A DNA stretch of 64,000 bases, taken from the NCBI RefSeq assembly GCF_000744375.1, contig NZ_JQLU01000005.1, forward strand, positions 1,736,001 through 1,800,000. Direction: 5' to 3'. The DNA comes from Carnobacterium gallinarum DSM 4847 (GTDB lineage Bacteria; Bacillota; Bacilli; Lactobacillales; Carnobacteriaceae). Below the pieces are notes generated by a model. That model was given only the letters and a program-made list of their open reading frames with translations, searched no databases and was not told where the DNA came from. The translations under genes and the position numbers were made by a program. Shown one piece after another: positions 16,965 to 25,483 of the stretch. Numbering within the stretch: position 1 is the first letter of the stretch; the number at the start of each line of letters is the position of its first letter.

Positions 16965-17816
16965 ATGAAAAAAATGACAAAAGTATTAAGTTTGGTAATT
17001 GTCGCAACAGGGATGTTGTTTGTTAATGGAGGGAATGCATCAGCAGAATATTGGAGTGGATATCCAAACCGGGATGAAACACCGTATGCCTATATTCCAA
17101 ATGCTGATGTAAGAGATGTATTATCACATATAGCAAAAGTAAATAAAAGTGAATTATATGAAAATTATGGATTAATTGAAAAAGAAAAATTAGCTGAAAT
17201 AACTGGTGACGTTAGTCTGGAAATGGAAACGTATAGTTTAGATGGATTTCAATATGCAGTAAATAGTACATCTTTTGATTCTGAAGCAACTTTTGCAGTG
17301 GATTATCGTCCTTTAGAAAATTTGACCAAAGTAGAAAAATTCAGAGAATATAGTGGACCGATGTATTCAATTGATTTCTTGAAAAATATGACAAATTTAA
17401 AAGATGTTTATATAAGAATATCAGCTCGTACTGATTATGAAAGTGAATATGGCAGTATAGATAAAGCGCTAAGACCAATTGTTGATCTTTCTACTGTAGA
17501 TAACTTAGAAAATTTGACATATTTTAATATTATTGAAGAACCTAGAGAAGCTCAAGCAATTTCTATGAAAAAGAGCATGACTCAGTATCAATTAGTTGAT
17601 CCGATTATTTTATCAAAACAATTTGAAGATGCAGCAGTAGAATATAGTTCAAGTGATACGAACTTTACAATTGAAGATGGTGTAATGACCTGGAATAATC
17701 TAGATCCAAGTGTTACAGAATTGCATTATAGCTGGGATGCAAGCCATGATAATGAGAAAATTGATGGAACGTTTAAATTTTCAGGTGAAACGATTATTCC
17801 TCTTAACTGGAAATAA
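16965..17816 (+). CDS. Secreted internalin-like protein, few leucine repeats
   Basis: ATG 16965 follows the SD GGAGGAG at 16951-16957; a TTG just before it is unlikely. The 283-residue product has a signal peptide (about 1-28, ending NASA-E). The mature protein contains a few degenerate leucine-rich repeat units ('LENLTKVEKF', 'LKNMTNLKDVYI', 'VDNLENLTYFNI') and a C-terminal beta-rich, Ig-like region. It has no LPXTG signal or membrane tail. It resembles small secreted internalin-type proteins but has fewer LRRs than the usual five or more. It is divergent from a LysR gene that may control it. Function unknown; a role in surface interaction is inferred. Confidence 0.65.
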   Translation: MKKMTKVLSLVIVATGMLFVNGGNASAEYWSGYPNRDETPYAYIPNADVRDVLSHIAKVNKSELYENYGLIEKEKLAEITGDVSLEMETYSLDGFQYAVNSTSFDSEATFAVDYRPLENLTKVEKFREYSGPMYSIDFLKNMTNLKDVYIRISARTDYESEYGSIDKALRPIVDLSTVDNLENLTYFNIIEEPREAQAISMKKSMTQYQLVDPIILSKQFEDAAVEYSSSDTNFTIEDGVMTWNNLDPSVTELHYSWDASHDNEKIDGTFKFSGETIIPLNWK

Positions 17817-17823
17817 AACGATA

Positions 17824-17867
17824 AAAAATCCGATTGGTTGATTTATAAACCAATTGGATTTTTTTAT
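17824..17867 (+). terminator. Terminator of the internalin-like gene
   Basis: A 16-bp stem with one G-U pair (17824-17839 with 17848-17863) ends in a T-run. Its A-rich left flank lets it work for the converging CPBP gene as well. Confidence 0.85.
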
Positions 17868-17881
17868 TTGAGTTAAACGAT

Positions 17882-18550
17882 TTAGTGCATCACCAAAGCA
17901 GTCAAAATAGCAACAATAAAAACAGTCCAGTCGTATAAAACGTGAGATAGCCAAGAAATATAAATATTCTTGGTTTTCATATAAACTAGTGTAAAGGGAA
18001 TTCTTGCTAGGGAAATAATAAGTAAGCATTGGAGTAAATTCCAGTTATACGTTGGCAAATGCAGTAAACCAAAGCCGATACTAGTGACGATCAATGCAAG
18101 AATACCAGCCTTTTTCTCAGAGATAGAGTAGCTTGTTAGTAAACGTAGGAGCATTAGAAACGGTAAAATAGTTAATAATTCTTCACCAAGAAGCTGAGGC
18201 AACGTTGTCAGTAAACGCAGAATTATTGTGAGAAAATCACCTGTGAATTCATCCGTAATTGGGTTTCCACTAGTAGGAACCTTAAGAGCGGTGAGTAGAA
18301 AGGCACTAGCCGCAGCTAAGATAAAGCTAGCAAAATAGGCAAGAAATCCCCATTTTATCTGTTTTTTTTCAACGTTTAAGAAAATATCTCGGTAATGTAA
18401 ACCTAATACTTTAACGCCAATCATCCCAGCAATAAAAATGGCAAACATAGTAAGAGGAGGAAAAGGGTCAAAAGAAAGCAATAAGAAACCAATGCTTAAA
18501 AGAATTAGCGTGCTAATTGAATTTTTTAAATGAATAGATGGGAAAATCAT
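17882..18550 (-). CDS. CPBP family intramembrane protease homologue
   Basis: A 222-residue polytopic protein with about seven hydrophobic segments. CPBP (Abi) motifs are in order: paired glutamates in 'GEELLTILPF' (about 142-151), histidine in 'FGLLHLP' (about 179-185) and 'SHVLYD' with His and Asp (about 203-208). The usual EExxxR arginine is replaced (EELLTI), so motif 1 is non-standard. Members include CAAX-type proteases and bacteriocin-immunity proteins. No bacteriocin gene is adjacent, so the substrate is unknown. ATG 18550 has AAAGGTTG upstream. Confidence 0.75.
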   Translation of the reverse strand: MIFPSIHLKNSISTLILLSIGFLLLSFDPFPPLTMFAIFIAGMIGVKVLGLHYRDIFLNVEKKQIKWGFLAYFASFILAAASAFLLTALKVPTSGNPITDEFTGDFLTIILRLLTTLPQLLGEELLTILPFLMLLRLLTSYSISEKKAGILALIVTSIGFGLLHLPTYNWNLLQCLLIISLARIPFTLVYMKTKNIYISWLSHVLYDWTVFIVAILTALVMH

Positions 18551-18900
18551 AATGAATCAACCTTTCTGAGTGGAAGTGATGAAACGCTAAAAAAAATTTG
18601 TTTGATGAAATTAAGTAAATTAATCCTTGAATTGGCTCAATGATACCATAGTTGATTTGGATTTTAAAATAAAAGGATTAACTTTTAAAGATAAGCGAAT
18701 AGTGACTATCTGTATTTTTTTTATTATAGAGTCAAAAAATTCAAGTTACGGTTATCAATCAAAGCTAAATACAAAATTACATAAAAGATACAAACTTTAC
18801 TTTTTATTTTCAGCAAATTAATAGTCTTTCTTTATACTCAAAGAGACCTGTCTATAAAACAAGTCAATGATGTTTAACAAAAAAAACATGGAGGTTAGGG
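18551..18900. other. 350-bp divergent intergenic region before ABC operon
   Basis: AT-rich. A 64-codon frame inside it lacks an SD and resembles nothing. Near the right end TATACT (18833-18838) is a possible -10 box and is followed by the imperfect inverted repeat GAC-TGT/ACA-GTC at 18845-18865, which would overlap the transcription start. No regulator gene sits beside it. Confidence 0.4.
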
Positions 18901-20232
18901 ATGAAAAAGAAAAAATGGCTTTTTGGATTGATCGCAACATTGGGTGTCGTTGGATTATCTGCTTGTGGAGCAACAAGCTCTAGTACAACAAGCTCCAGTA
19001 CAACGAATTCCAACAGTTCAAGTGGTTCAACAGAGAAGAATAAGCCAGTTACAATTGAATACTGGCATGTGAACGCCGATACGCAAGGAGGTAAAACGGT
19101 TAACGAGCTAGTTGAGGGATACAATAACTCTCAAAATAAAGTCAAAGTTGTTGCAAAATTCAATCCAGATATGTACAAAGGGTTAATGCAAAACTTACAA
19201 GCTTCAGTTGCCTCTAATACAATTCCTGATGTTGTGCAAGTCGGATGGGCATTTAAAGATTATTTCTCTGGAAATTTCAAATACACTGATCCGGCAGATT
19301 TAGTGAAGGAAGTCGATCCTAAAAATGCGAATTATTTTAAAGAGAATTTTTTAGATAATATTATGAATTTAGCTAAAAAAGATAACAAATATGTCGGTAT
19401 CCCTTATTCAATTAGTAATCCCGTGTTATATATAAATAAAGATTTGTTAAAAGCAGCAGGACTTGATGAAAATGGACCTAAGACCTGGGAAGAAGTGAAA
19501 GAATTTTCTAAAATCCTAAAAGAAAAAACCAATAAATATGGAATATATATCCAAGAACCCGCTGACAGCTGGGCAACACAAGCACTATTAGAAAGCAATG
19601 GAGCCCAATTCATTAAAGATGGTAAGGCGGCTTTTGCCTCTAAAGAAGGGATTGCGGCGTATCAAAACTATCAAGAGATGGTTGTTAAAGATCAGTCGGC
19701 ATTGCATACGACTTGGGAACAAGGAATTCAAAGTTTTATTGATGGAAATGTAGCAATGCTGTATACAACAATTGCACAACGAAATAATGTTCAAAGTAAT
19801 GTTAAGTTTAACGTGACAGCTATTAAATCACCGACTTGGAAAGGCAAAGAAGCCAAGTTGCCTGCTGGTGGAGCGATGTTAGCTGTGACGTCGACAGATA
19901 AAGAGAAAAGAGCAGCCACTTGGGATTTTCTAAAATATCTGTATAGCGTTGAATCTTTAGCAAAATGGACAAAAGGAACGGGATATGTCCCACCAAGAAA
20001 AGATGTAGCAGAATCAGAGAAGGGATTGAAACAATTCTTAGAAGAGAATAAAATGATGACCCCTGCGATTGAACAAATGAATGGCATGGTGAACTGGGCA
20101 GCATTCCCTGGAAGTGCTGGCTTAGAAGCTGAACAAAAATTATTAGATATGCGGGACAAAATTCTTTCTGGCGAAGATGCAAGTAAAATTATGGAACAAA
20201 CACAAAAGGAAATCAATGATTTACTGAAATAA
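18901..20232 (+). CDS. ABC importer solute-binding lipoprotein, UgpB-like
   Basis: A 443-residue family 1 solute-binding protein. The signal peptide ends in the lipobox LSAC (Cys 22), so it would be lipid-anchored outside the membrane. A Ser/Thr/Asn-rich linker (about 24-48) leads to the binding domain, which begins 'VTIEYWHVNADTQGG'. The features 'MYKGLMQNLQASVASNTIPDVVQ' and the full set of downstream genes resemble glycerol-3-phosphate/glycerophosphodiester (Ugp) systems more than maltose ones. Substrate assignment is inferred. SD GGAGGTTAGGG precedes ATG 18901. It is the first gene of a five-gene operon and is separated from the permeases by a stem-loop. Confidence 0.85.
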   Translation: MKKKKWLFGLIATLGVVGLSACGATSSSTTSSSTTNSNSSSGSTEKNKPVTIEYWHVNADTQGGKTVNELVEGYNNSQNKVKVVAKFNPDMYKGLMQNLQASVASNTIPDVVQVGWAFKDYFSGNFKYTDPADLVKEVDPKNANYFKENFLDNIMNLAKKDNKYVGIPYSISNPVLYINKDLLKAAGLDENGPKTWEEVKEFSKILKEKTNKYGIYIQEPADSWATQALLESNGAQFIKDGKAAFASKEGIAAYQNYQEMVVKDQSALHTTWEQGIQSFIDGNVAMLYTTIAQRNNVQSNVKFNVTAIKSPTWKGKEAKLPAGGAMLAVTSTDKEKRAATWDFLKYLYSVESLAKWTKGTGYVPPRKDVAESEKGLKQFLEENKMMTPAIEQMNGMVNWAAFPGSAGLEAEQKLLDMRDKILSGEDASKIMEQTQKEINDLLK

Positions 20233-20248
20233 TGAGTAAAACTTAGTC

Positions 20249-20290
20249 AAGTAAAAGCACAAAAGGGACTATTCCTATGTGCTTTTACTT
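20249..20290 (+). promoter_or_regulatory. Intercistronic stem-loop after the binding-protein gene
   Basis: A 13-bp perfect stem (20249-20261 with 20278-20290) continues inward with a short imperfect stem. It has no clean U-tract and overlaps the approach to the next SD. This is typical of mRNA-stabilising or partial-termination hairpins that keep the binding protein in excess over the permeases. Confidence 0.7.
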
Positions 20291-20308
20291 TATAAAGGAG
20301 ATTGTTAG

Positions 20309-21193
20309 ATGAAAAAAATGTTTCAACGACATTTAGGTTACATTTACTTGCTTCCCTCCTTAACAATTCTAACATTATTTGTACTATATCCATTACTCTA
20401 TACCGTTTATCTGAGTTTTTTTGATTGGAATATGGTAGCGCCTGTTAAGAAATTCGTAGGAATTGGGAATTATCAAAAAGTTTTGACAGATCCTGTATTT
20501 CATAAAGTTCTTGGCAACACATTAATCTACACCATCTTTTTTATCCTATTTAGCTGTTTATTTCCCTATATAGTGGCATTTTTAATGGATGTTGTGATTG
20601 TCAAAATGAAGGAAGTTTACAAACCAATTTTCTTTGTCCCAGCGGTAATTTCTTTAGTGATTGTCTCAATGGTTTTTACTTGGATCTTAAATCCTGTTTC
20701 AGGTCCAATTGCGATTATTGCAAAAAGTATCGGTTTAACAATGCCAATGTGGATGAATTTAAATGGTTGGGTTATTGCAGTAATTTCTTGGATTACTACC
20801 TGGAAAGTTTTTGGGTATAACTTTATCGTTCTTTATTCAGCGATTGTAGGAATTGATCGAGAAATTATCGATTCAGCAAAGTTGGATAAGGTTCCAACAT
20901 GGAAAATATTTTTGAAAATCGTGTTGCCGATGAGTAGCTCGACAGGGATTTATGTCTTGATTTTAACCGTTGTTCAAGGACTGCAATATGTGTTTACGCC
21001 AATTAAAATTATTACAAAAGGTGGACCAAATAATGGCAGTTCAAATATTATTTATTACACATACCAAAAAGCCTTTGAAATGTATAAAGTTGGTGAATCT
21101 TCTGCAATTTCCGTCCTAACCTTAATTCTCTTTATTCTCATGTTAGTTTTGATCTTTAAGTTTATTGAAAAAGGAGTCTATTATGAAAACTAG
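20309..21193 (+). CDS. ABC importer permease, UgpA/MalF-like
   Basis: A 294-residue inner-membrane permease with six predicted helices. The EAA-loop region 'IDREIIDSAKLDKVPTWKIFLKIVLP' (about 191-216) docks the ATPase. The length fits short UgpA-type permeases rather than MalF. SD AAAGGAG precedes ATG 20309. Its last 11 nt overlap the second permease gene, which indicates translational coupling and a heterodimeric channel. Confidence 0.87.
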   Translation: MKKMFQRHLGYIYLLPSLTILTLFVLYPLLYTVYLSFFDWNMVAPVKKFVGIGNYQKVLTDPVFHKVLGNTLIYTIFFILFSCLFPYIVAFLMDVVIVKMKEVYKPIFFVPAVISLVIVSMVFTWILNPVSGPIAIIAKSIGLTMPMWMNLNGWVIAVISWITTWKVFGYNFIVLYSAIVGIDREIIDSAKLDKVPTWKIFLKIVLPMSSSTGIYVLILTVVQGLQYVFTPIKIITKGGPNNGSSNIIYYTYQKAFEMYKVGESSAISVLTLILFILMLVLIFKFIEKGVYYEN

Positions 21194-22001
21194 CAAGCAA
21201 CGACTGGTTCATCTTCTATTCTTCATAATTACTTTAGGCATACTTTATCCGATTTTATTTATTATTTCTAATTCCTTTAAACCATTGAAGGAAGCCTATA
21301 ATACGATTTTAAACTTAATTCCACAAAATTTTACGCTAGACAATTTCACGTATTTATTTAAAAATTTGCCACTTTTAGAGATTACTTGGAATACTTTTTT
21401 TGTTGCTACGGTTATAACTGTAGTCAAGCTTATTATTGCGTTTTTTGCAGCATATAGTTTTACGTATTATCGAATCAAAGGTAAAAAAACAATCTACTTT
21501 TTAATTATTAGTACGTTATTTATTCCCTTTACGGCATCGATGATTCCTAATTATTTGCTGATTGCTCAATTGAATCTGATTGATACTTCATGGGGTGTGA
21601 TTTTGCCACAGCTTGCAGATGCGATGGGGATTTTTCTACTAACTCAAACCATGCGAGGAATTCCAGTTAGTTTATTGGAAGTAGCGGAGATTGACAATAT
21701 TAGCCAATGGACCATTATGCGAAAAATTGTGTTTCCACTTTCCCGTCATGCGATTACATCAACAGGCATCTGGTTTTTTATTACATCATGGAATGAATTT
21801 GTCTGGCCAGTGCTTATTTTAAAATCGACTGAAAGATATACGTTGCCTTTAGCGATGCAAACGTATATTAGCTCAGAAGGTGGAACGAATTTTACTGTAG
21901 CGATGTCGATCAGCTTAATTACTATGATTGTTCCGTTACTATTGTATACACTATTCCAGAAATATATTATCGGAACGTTTATCTCCACGGGAATTAAATA
22001 G
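21183..22001 (+). CDS. ABC importer permease, UgpE/MalG-like
   Basis: ATG 21183 has AAGGAG at 21171-21176; an in-frame TTG upstream is unlikely. The 272-residue protein has six helices and the EAA loop 'VSLLEVAEIDNISQWTIMRKIVFPLSR'. It ends 'FQKYIIGTFISTGIK', the usual MalG/UgpE-type C terminus that contacts the NBD. It starts inside the preceding permease gene (11-nt overlap) and lies 19 nt before the ATPase gene. Confidence 0.87.
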   Translation: MKTSKQRLVHLLFFIITLGILYPILFIISNSFKPLKEAYNTILNLIPQNFTLDNFTYLFKNLPLLEITWNTFFVATVITVVKLIIAFFAAYSFTYYRIKGKKTIYFLIISTLFIPFTASMIPNYLLIAQLNLIDTSWGVILPQLADAMGIFLLTQTMRGIPVSLLEVAEIDNISQWTIMRKIVFPLSRHAITSTGIWFFITSWNEFVWPVLILKSTERYTLPLAMQTYISSEGGTNFTVAMSISLITMIVPLLLYTLFQKYIIGTFISTGIK

Positions 22002-22020
22002 AAGCAAGTAGGAGGCAGTT

Positions 22021-23166
22021 ATGGGGAAAACAATTGCATTAAAAAATCTTTCTAAACAATATGGAGAAAATCCAATTTTACATGAAATTAATTTAACTAT
22101 TGAAGCGGGAGAACGAATTGTTTTACTAGGTCCTTCTGGTTCAGGAAAATCAACTTTATTAAGAATGATTGCAGGCTTGGAGGACATTACTTCTGGTGAT
22201 TTACAATTAGATGGTAAAAAAGCCAATCATCTTGAAAGTGGTGCAAGAGATATTGCGATGGTGTTTCAAAATTATGCTTTGTATCCTCATATGACGGTTG
22301 CTGAAAATATTGTCTTTGCTTTGAAAGCCAATAAAGTTCCCAAAAAAGAGATTCAGCATCGTTTAGAGGAATCTTTAGAGATGCTAGGATTAGTACCTTT
22401 TAAGAATCGCCTTCCGAAAGATTTGTCTGGTGGACAACGACAAAGAACGGCATTAGCACGAGCAGTAGTGAAACGTACGGATTACTTTCTGTTAGATGAG
22501 CCACTTTCAAATCTAGATGTTCGCTTAAGATTAGATGCTCGTAAGGAGTTAGTTAAGATTCATGAAAAATACCAGCAGACCTTTGTTTATGTTACCCACG
22601 ATCAAATCGAAGCTATGACTTTAGCTCATCGAATTGTGTTATTAAATGAAGGGCATATCCAAATGGTTGATACACCGGAGAATGTCTATAATCGCCCCAA
22701 TAATGCTTTTACAGCTGCCTTTATTGGCTCACCTGGAATGAATTTATTAAGAGGAGCTTATGAAAATGGTGGCATAAAAGTAGCCAATCAACGAGTAATC
22801 TTGAGTGAGAAGTGGCAATTATTTCTTCAGCAACAATCTTCAACTAATGAAGTGTTGCTAGGGATTCGACCAGAACATTTGCAGGTATCGGTTTCTCAGG
22901 GAGATTTAAAAGGGGAGATTAAATACTCTGAATTGCTGGGACAAAATTATGCTCTTACGGTTTTAGTGGATTCGCTAGAGGTGACAGTTTTAAGTGAGAC
23001 CTCTAAATGGAAAATAGGCGACAACGTTTATTTGCAAATCAAACAAGAAAAATTGCATTTTTTTTCAACAGAAACACAGTTAAATATAGGCTATCCAGCT
23101 CAATTAGAGGAAGGAGAAACAATAAATGAGATTTCTACACCTTTCGGACACCCATATTATGAATGA
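22021..23166 (+). CDS. ABC importer ATPase, UgpC/MsmK family
   Basis: A 381-residue sugar-type importer ATPase. Walker A GPSGSGKST is at about 39-47, the signature LSGGQRQR at about 138-145, Walker B 'YFLLDEPLSNLD' follows, and the H-loop is 'YVTHDQIEAM'. The C-terminal third is a TOBE/MalK-type regulatory domain ('LLGIRPEHLQV'). This fits the UgpC/MsmK group, which can power several CUT1 importers. The SD is AGGAGGC. Its last 41 nt overlap the phosphoesterase gene. Confidence 0.9.
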   Translation: MGKTIALKNLSKQYGENPILHEINLTIEAGERIVLLGPSGSGKSTLLRMIAGLEDITSGDLQLDGKKANHLESGARDIAMVFQNYALYPHMTVAENIVFALKANKVPKKEIQHRLEESLEMLGLVPFKNRLPKDLSGGQRQRTALARAVVKRTDYFLLDEPLSNLDVRLRLDARKELVKIHEKYQQTFVYVTHDQIEAMTLAHRIVLLNEGHIQMVDTPENVYNRPNNAFTAAFIGSPGMNLLRGAYENGGIKVANQRVILSEKWQLFLQQQSSTNEVLLGIRPEHLQVSVSQGDLKGEIKYSELLGQNYALTVLVDSLEVTVLSETSKWKIGDNVYLQIKQEKLHFFSTETQLNIGYPAQLEEGETINEISTPFGHPYYE

Positions 23167-23929
23167 TTATCAACAGAATAAGTTAATGAACCAATTATTC
23201 AGTGAGGATCGTAATCCTGTTATTTATTTAAAAAATGTTTTGCAGAAAGTAGCTGCAGAAAAAATCGACTTTGTTTTAATTACGGGAGATTTGGTTCATG
23301 AAGGAGCAAAAGAAGATTATGACTTGTTCAAAAGTATCTGGCAAGACTATTTGCCTGACACGCCTTATTTTTTCTGTCGTGGTAACCATGATCGAAGAGA
23401 CGTATTTGCAGATGGGATGGGAGTGGCAACGAATGAACAAAATGATTATATTGCCCTTAATGAATTCAAAGGCTTACGAATTATTAGCTTAGATACGGCG
23501 CAAGATTTGCACCATGAAGGGAAAATCTCTATTCAACAGATGGAACAATTAAAAGACTGGTTAAGTGTTCCAGCGGAAAAAGGGACACTGCTTTTGTTGC
23601 ATCATCCTTTGGCTTGGGAAGAAGCAGGTATCGCAACAGAAACACCAGCTGGATTTACCGAAATAATTGCTAATAGTGATATTCTTGGGATTTTTGTAGG
23701 GCATATTCATCAAGGGACAACTGCAAGCTATGGAGGGAAAAATCAATATATGACAGAGGCGATTTCTTTTGGTGTTGATGAATTTTCAGATGAGTCGGTA
23801 TTTACCGACCGAACAGGGTACAATAGCTGTTCGTTAACCGAGAATGGATTAGTTGTTTATCAGCATGGTTTAACTCCAAAGCAATCGATTTTAGGGCGAA
23901 TTCCTAAACCTATTGAAGGGAATTTTTAA
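23126..23929 (+). CDS. Calcineurin-like metallophosphoesterase, GpdQ-like
   Basis: ATG 23126 lies within the end of the ATPase gene (41-nt overlap, different frame) and has its own SD GAAGGAG. The 267-residue protein has the complete dimetal set: DTH (8-10), GDLVHE (about 53-58), GNHD (about 85-88), HHP (about 157-159) and GHIH (about 193-196). This matches class III cyclic-nucleotide/glycerophosphodiester phosphodiesterases. No signal peptide is present, so it acts in the cytosol. Its coupling to an Ugp-like importer suggests that it cleaves the imported phosphodiester; this is inference. Confidence 0.85.
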   Translation: MRFLHLSDTHIMNDYQQNKLMNQLFSEDRNPVIYLKNVLQKVAAEKIDFVLITGDLVHEGAKEDYDLFKSIWQDYLPDTPYFFCRGNHDRRDVFADGMGVATNEQNDYIALNEFKGLRIISLDTAQDLHHEGKISIQQMEQLKDWLSVPAEKGTLLLLHHPLAWEEAGIATETPAGFTEIIANSDILGIFVGHIHQGTTASYGGKNQYMTEAISFGVDEFSDESVFTDRTGYNSCSLTENGLVVYQHGLTPKQSILGRIPKPIEGNF

Positions 23930-23944
23930 CTAAAATAAAAGAAA

Positions 23945-23985
23945 ACCTAAATCAGTCAGGGATCAGCGTCCTGATTGATTTAGGT
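23945..23985. terminator. Hairpin between converging operons
   Basis: A 16-bp stem with one G-U pair (23945-23960 with 23970-23985). The U-tract is on the minus strand (left flank is A-rich), so it mainly ends the 23996-24553 gene, and it also follows the importer operon. Confidence 0.75.
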
Positions 23986-23995
23986 CTATTAGTAG

Positions 23996-24553
23996 TTAGG
24001 CATATTCATAAATAAGCGGTTTTTTAACCTTTTGAATCTGAAGTAAGTAATTTGAAATAGTGCCTGTGTATATATGTGTAAAGATTTTTAGATTTTGTAA
24101 ATCCTGCGGTGTAACCATATGGGGTTTTTTACTAAATTGATAAACACCACTATCAGTGAGAATCGTTGCGATAAATTCTGAACAAAAGAAGGCATGATTC
24201 CGTTGGTAGTCAATCTTTACAGCTAATGCGATAAGTCCTAGTAAGTTATAGCGTAATTGTTCTTTATTTTGATGGAAATAATCCAATTGTTCTTTAATTT
24301 GATGATATTCTTCAAAGCTAAGCTCACAAGAATAAATCGTACAGCGAGCATTTAAGAAAAACTCATGCGAAATATCTTCAGTTACAAAACCTCCAATAAA
24401 AGGGTTATGCATCTCTTTACGTCCAAAACTAGATAAGTCATCAAGGTTTGGTGTTAAGGCGATGGAGGCATGGTTATAACTGGCTTTAGTATATAATTTA
24501 ATGGTTTTGGATAAAAGGCTACTAGTAGCGGTGAGTACTAAGTAAAGCTGCAT
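23996..24553 (-). CDS. Permuted papain-like (YiiX/NlpC-P60-type) hydrolase
   Basis: A 185-residue cytosolic protein. It has the order His then Cys: 'SYNHASIAL' (about 26-34, with catalytic-type His) and 'HAFFCSEFIATIL' (about 119-131, with catalytic-type Cys). This is the hallmark of permuted papain-like enzymes such as YiiX and LRAT relatives. The start of the protein ('VLTATSSLLSKTIKLYTKASYNHASI') is a typical beta-hairpin entry for this fold. No signal peptide or cell-wall binding domain is visible. The substrate (amide, thioester or lipid) is unknown. The hydrolase fold is fairly likely, the activity unproven. Confidence 0.6.
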   Translation of the reverse strand: MQLYLVLTATSSLLSKTIKLYTKASYNHASIALTPNLDDLSSFGRKEMHNPFIGGFVTEDISHEFFLNARCTIYSCELSFEEYHQIKEQLDYFHQNKEQLRYNLLGLIALAVKIDYQRNHAFFCSEFIATILTDSGVYQFSKKPHMVTPQDLQNLKIFTHIYTGTISNYLLQIQKVKKPLIYEYA

Positions 24554-24894
24554 ATATAAATCCCCGTTTCTAATGACAATCGGTTAGTAAGTTAACTGTT
24601 TATCTTATTATTATACATGAAAATCATCAAGATTTATATGGACCTTTAGTCTTATAAGATAAAGCTTTCTTATTTTTTTTAATTTTAATGCAAATTTTTG
24701 ATAAAATATACAGAATATATCATTCGTTATTGTTTTTAATTTTGTTATTTTTATGTTATCGTAATTAATGTAAAAGTTTTTCAAAGCTTATTATATAAGA
24801 ATTACTTAGATATTAAAAAAGGGATAGTTTAAATAAATTAGTTAGTATAGTTATTTTATTTTTCGTTGATATTAAAAGATTGGGGAAATGAATT
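24554..24894. other. 341-bp AT-rich intergenic region
   Basis: Very AT-rich, with no ORF, no strong hairpin and no convincing promoter pair. It must hold promoters for the two divergent genes, but I cannot place them. Confidence 0.4.
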
Positions 24895-25188
24895 ATGAGC
24901 CAGATGCAATTAAAATGTTTTATTGAAATCATGCTGAATTTAATTGAAGATAATGAATGGGAAGATACTTGTCATTTATTAGGTATTGAAGAAGATCATG
25001 AGACTCATATTATTAGTGAAATGCGTCATAACAAAGAAAATATTTTTACTGAAACTGCATCTGCCTATATGGAAGTTTGTATGAAGGAACATGCATCGAT
25101 TGATTATGAAGATGAGCATTATAAAGAAATGTCATTAAGAGAATGGCTGATTCATAACCGTCCAGAAGTTCCGTTCTTGTATATTTAA
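24895..25188 (+). CDS. Small acidic protein of unknown function
   Basis: A 97-residue soluble protein starting at ATG 24895 with GGGGAA upstream. It is helical and very acidic (many Glu and Asp), with two Cys, and ends 'EVPFLYI'. I do not recognise a family. Good SD, a tight terminator and biased codon use support a real gene. It stands alone between divergent and convergent neighbours, so context gives no clue. Confidence 0.6.
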   Translation: MSQMQLKCFIEIMLNLIEDNEWEDTCHLLGIEEDHETHIISEMRHNKENIFTETASAYMEVCMKEHASIDYEDEHYKEMSLREWLIHNRPEVPFLYI

Positions 25189-25202
25189 ATATTAAAAATA
25201 GC

Positions 25203-25249
25203 AAAGCTTAAAAAGTTAGATAAACAGACTAACTTTTTAAGCTTTTTTT
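25203..25249 (+). terminator. Terminator of the small acidic protein gene
   Basis: A perfect 17-bp stem (25203-25219 with 25229-25245) followed by a T-run. Confidence 0.9.
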
Positions 25250-25425
25250 GGAAAAGCTAAGTTTTAATCAAAAATAAAGCATCCTTTTATAAAGATAAGC
25301 AAAATTAACTTGATTCAAATCTAGTTAAATAAGATGGAATGTATAGATTTTTAATTGTGAAAGAAAAGGATGTAGCAATTGTATACAATGCCAAAAAACC
25401 GCCATAATTCAAAGGATAAATAGCA

Positions 25426-25474
25426 AAAATACCAGTTAAGGTTTCTGTAATAAAGAAACCTTAACTGGTATTTT
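25426..25474 (-). terminator. Terminator of the xylR-CLC transcript
   Basis: A perfect 21-bp stem (25426-25446 with 25454-25474) just after the CLC stop. On the minus strand it is followed by a T-rich tract. Confidence 0.88.
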
Positions 25475-25483
25475 AGTAATTAA

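Noticed and set aside
18627-18821. 64-codon plus-strand frame before the ABC operon
   Set aside because: No SD, composition like non-coding DNA, no resemblance to a known protein.
19791-20216. Overlapping minus-strand frames of 119 and 141 codons in the binding-protein gene
   Set aside because: Antisense to a clear lipoprotein gene, no SD, no family features.
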